Assembly (NCBI RefSeq): GCF_009796745.1
Contig: NZ_CP047024.1
Coordinates: 4,526,001-4,590,000, forward strand
Direction: 5' to 3'
Source: Paraglaciecola sp. L1A13
GTDB lineage: Bacteria > Pseudomonadota > Gammaproteobacteria > Enterobacterales > Alteromonadaceae
Length of the DNA stretch: 64,000 nt
The notes under the pieces were generated by a model that saw only the letters and a program-made list of their open reading frames with translations, did no database searches and was not told where the DNA came from. The position numbers and the translations under genes are program-made. This document shows positions 63,028 to 64,000 of this stretch, piece after piece; within the stretch, counting starts at the first letter, position 1, and every line of letters begins with the position of its first letter.

Positions 63028-64000
63028 ATGGCTTGGAATGAGCCCGGTGGTAACAATAACGATCCGTGGAAAAACCGCGGTGGTCGCGACCAAGGTCCAC
63101 CAGATTTAGACGAAGTATTTAAGAATATCTTAAATAAGTTCGGCAAATTTGGCGGCGGAAAAGGCGGGTCTTCTAGTGGCAAAGGCTTCGGCTTAGGCCT
63201 AGGTCTTGTAGTTGGGCTTTTAGTTATTGTTTGGTTTATTAGTGGTTTTTATACCATTCGTGAAGCTGAGCGCGGTGTCGTTTTGCGTTTCGGTGAGTTT
63301 AGTCACTTCGTTGAGCCGGGCCTACGTTGGAAACCGACCTTCATAGACTCTGTTCTGCCCGTGGATGTACAAACTGTTCGTTCATTGCCTTCTTCTGGCT
63401 CTATGCTTACACAAGATGAAAATGTTGTGCGGGTTGAAATGGAAGTGCAGTATCGGATACTGGAACCTTATAAGTACAATTTCTCGGTAACTAGCCCGGA
63501 AACTAGCTTAAGTCAGGCATTTGATAGTGCAATCCGTTATGTAGTGGGCCATTCAAAAATGGATGACGTTCTAACCAGCGGCCGAGAAGTTGCTCGTCAG
63601 AATGTAAGCGAAGAATTACAAGCTATTATTGAACCTTACGATATGGGTATATCTATTGTTGATATGAACTTTAAAGATGCACGTCCACCGGAAGAAGTGA
63701 AAGCGGCTTTCGATGATGCCATTGCAGCTCAGGAAGACGAACAGCGTTTTATCAATGAAGCTGAAGCTTATTCTCGTGAAATTGAACCTCGTGCTCGAGG
63801 CCAAGTAAATCGTATGGCCGAGGAAGCTCAAGCTTATAAAGAACAATCTATCTTAAAAGCGCAAGGTGAAATCGCCCGATTTGAAGAGTTGTTACCTCAA
63901 TATCAAGCAGCACCTAAAGTTACCCGTAGCCGGATCTATCTTGAAACTCTTGAGTCTGTGTATTCCAATACCAGCAAAATCATGGTCGACACTAAAGGCA
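63028..64000 (+). CDS. hflK: FtsH protease activity modulator HflK, 3' end outside window
   Basis: At least 324 residues from ATG 63028, with GGAG 7 nt upstream; the adjacent ATG 63025 is possible. A glycine-rich cytoplasmic start (G-G-R-D-Q-G-P-P-D-L-D-E-V-F) precedes one membrane helix (about 57-75) and the periplasmic SPFH/Band 7 domain (E-A-E-R-G-V-V-L-R-F-G, P-Y-D-M-G-I, D-A-R-P-P-E-E-V-K-A-A-F-D-D-A). HflK with HflC forms a cage around FtsH and restrains it. Only the last part, and hflC, lie beyond the edge. Confidence 0.96.
   Translation, partial: MAWNEPGGNNNDPWKNRGGRDQGPPDLDEVFKNILNKFGKFGGGKGGSSSGKGFGLGLGLVVGLLVIVWFISGFYTIREAERGVVLRFGEFSHFVEPGLRWKPTFIDSVLPVDVQTVRSLPSSGSMLTQDENVVRVEMEVQYRILEPYKYNFSVTSPETSLSQAFDSAIRYVVGHSKMDDVLTSGREVARQNVSEELQAIIEPYDMGISIVDMNFKDARPPEEVKAAFDDAIAAQEDEQRFINEAEAYSREIEPRARGQVNRMAEEAQAYKEQSILKAQGEIARFEELLPQYQAAPKVTRSRIYLETLESVYSNTSKIMVDTKG

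Overview
The window looks like chromosomal DNA of a marine gammaproteobacterium of the order Alteromonadales, closest in style to Paraglaciecola / 'Pseudoalteromonas atlantica'. The grounds are about 42-45% GC by eye, family-level protein similarity, and gene orders shared with Escherichia coli: pan-folK-pcnB-gluQ-dksA-sfsA, rsmD-ftsY-ftsE-ftsX-rpoH, the yihY/dtd/yiiD neighbourhood, and queG/nnr-tsaE-amiB-mutL-miaA-hfq-hflX-hflK. A PLP-type aspartate decarboxylase (PanP) beside panBC also fits this group. No rRNA, tRNA, CRISPR array, transposase or insertion sequence was seen. Assignments rest on recalled family features and direct reading; no database search was possible.

Layout. 1-1.1 kb: end of a lysis-type pair (N-acetylmuramidase and a 3TM holin). 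1.6-3.8 kb: type III glutamine synthetase. 4.0-7.6 kb: a short exported protein directly upstream of an orphan secD-secF pair; its C-terminus resembles the Vibrio VemP translation-arrest segment. This is the most interesting locus. 7.8-13.7 kb: DEDDh exonuclease, DUF155 protein, AhpD-like protein, YadG/YadH ABC exporter, a divergent TrmB-like methyltransferase and a degenerate EAL protein. 13.9-21.6 kb: pantothenate genes (panP facing panC/panB), folK, pcnB (apparently with an AUU start as in E. coli), gluQ, dksA, sfsA. 21.6-25.3 kb: pepB, a small helix-turn-helix protein, MarC-family and YjaG-family proteins, rsmD.

25.4-31.2 kb: ftsYEX, an EAL-HDOD protein on the other strand, then rpoH. 31.3-36.6 kb: GNAT/thioesterase fusion, dtd, prolyl iminopeptidase, a small membrane protein with a DUF2959 lipoprotein, YihY, metF. 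36.6-43.5 kb: MetJ operators between divergent metF and metJ, a GST, a cytochrome c, SelO, a large 7TM-GGDEF-EAL protein, ribA. 43.7-53.8 kb: DUF3300 and DUF3718 exported proteins, agmatine-to-putrescine genes (aguA-aguB), a threonine-dehydratase-like enzyme, a PH-domain protein, dipeptidyl peptidase IV, an NAD(P)-binding protein, trmN and a small unknown protein. 53.9 kb to the end: queG diverging from nnr-tsaE-amiB-mutL-miaA-hfq-hflX-hflK, with hflK cut by the window edge.

Most genes are housekeeping. Several convergent pairs share strong bidirectional terminators. The parts that repay a closer look are the VemP-like/secDF locus, the AUU start of pcnB, the panD-to-panP replacement, the metF/metJ operator region, and the lysis pair at the left edge.
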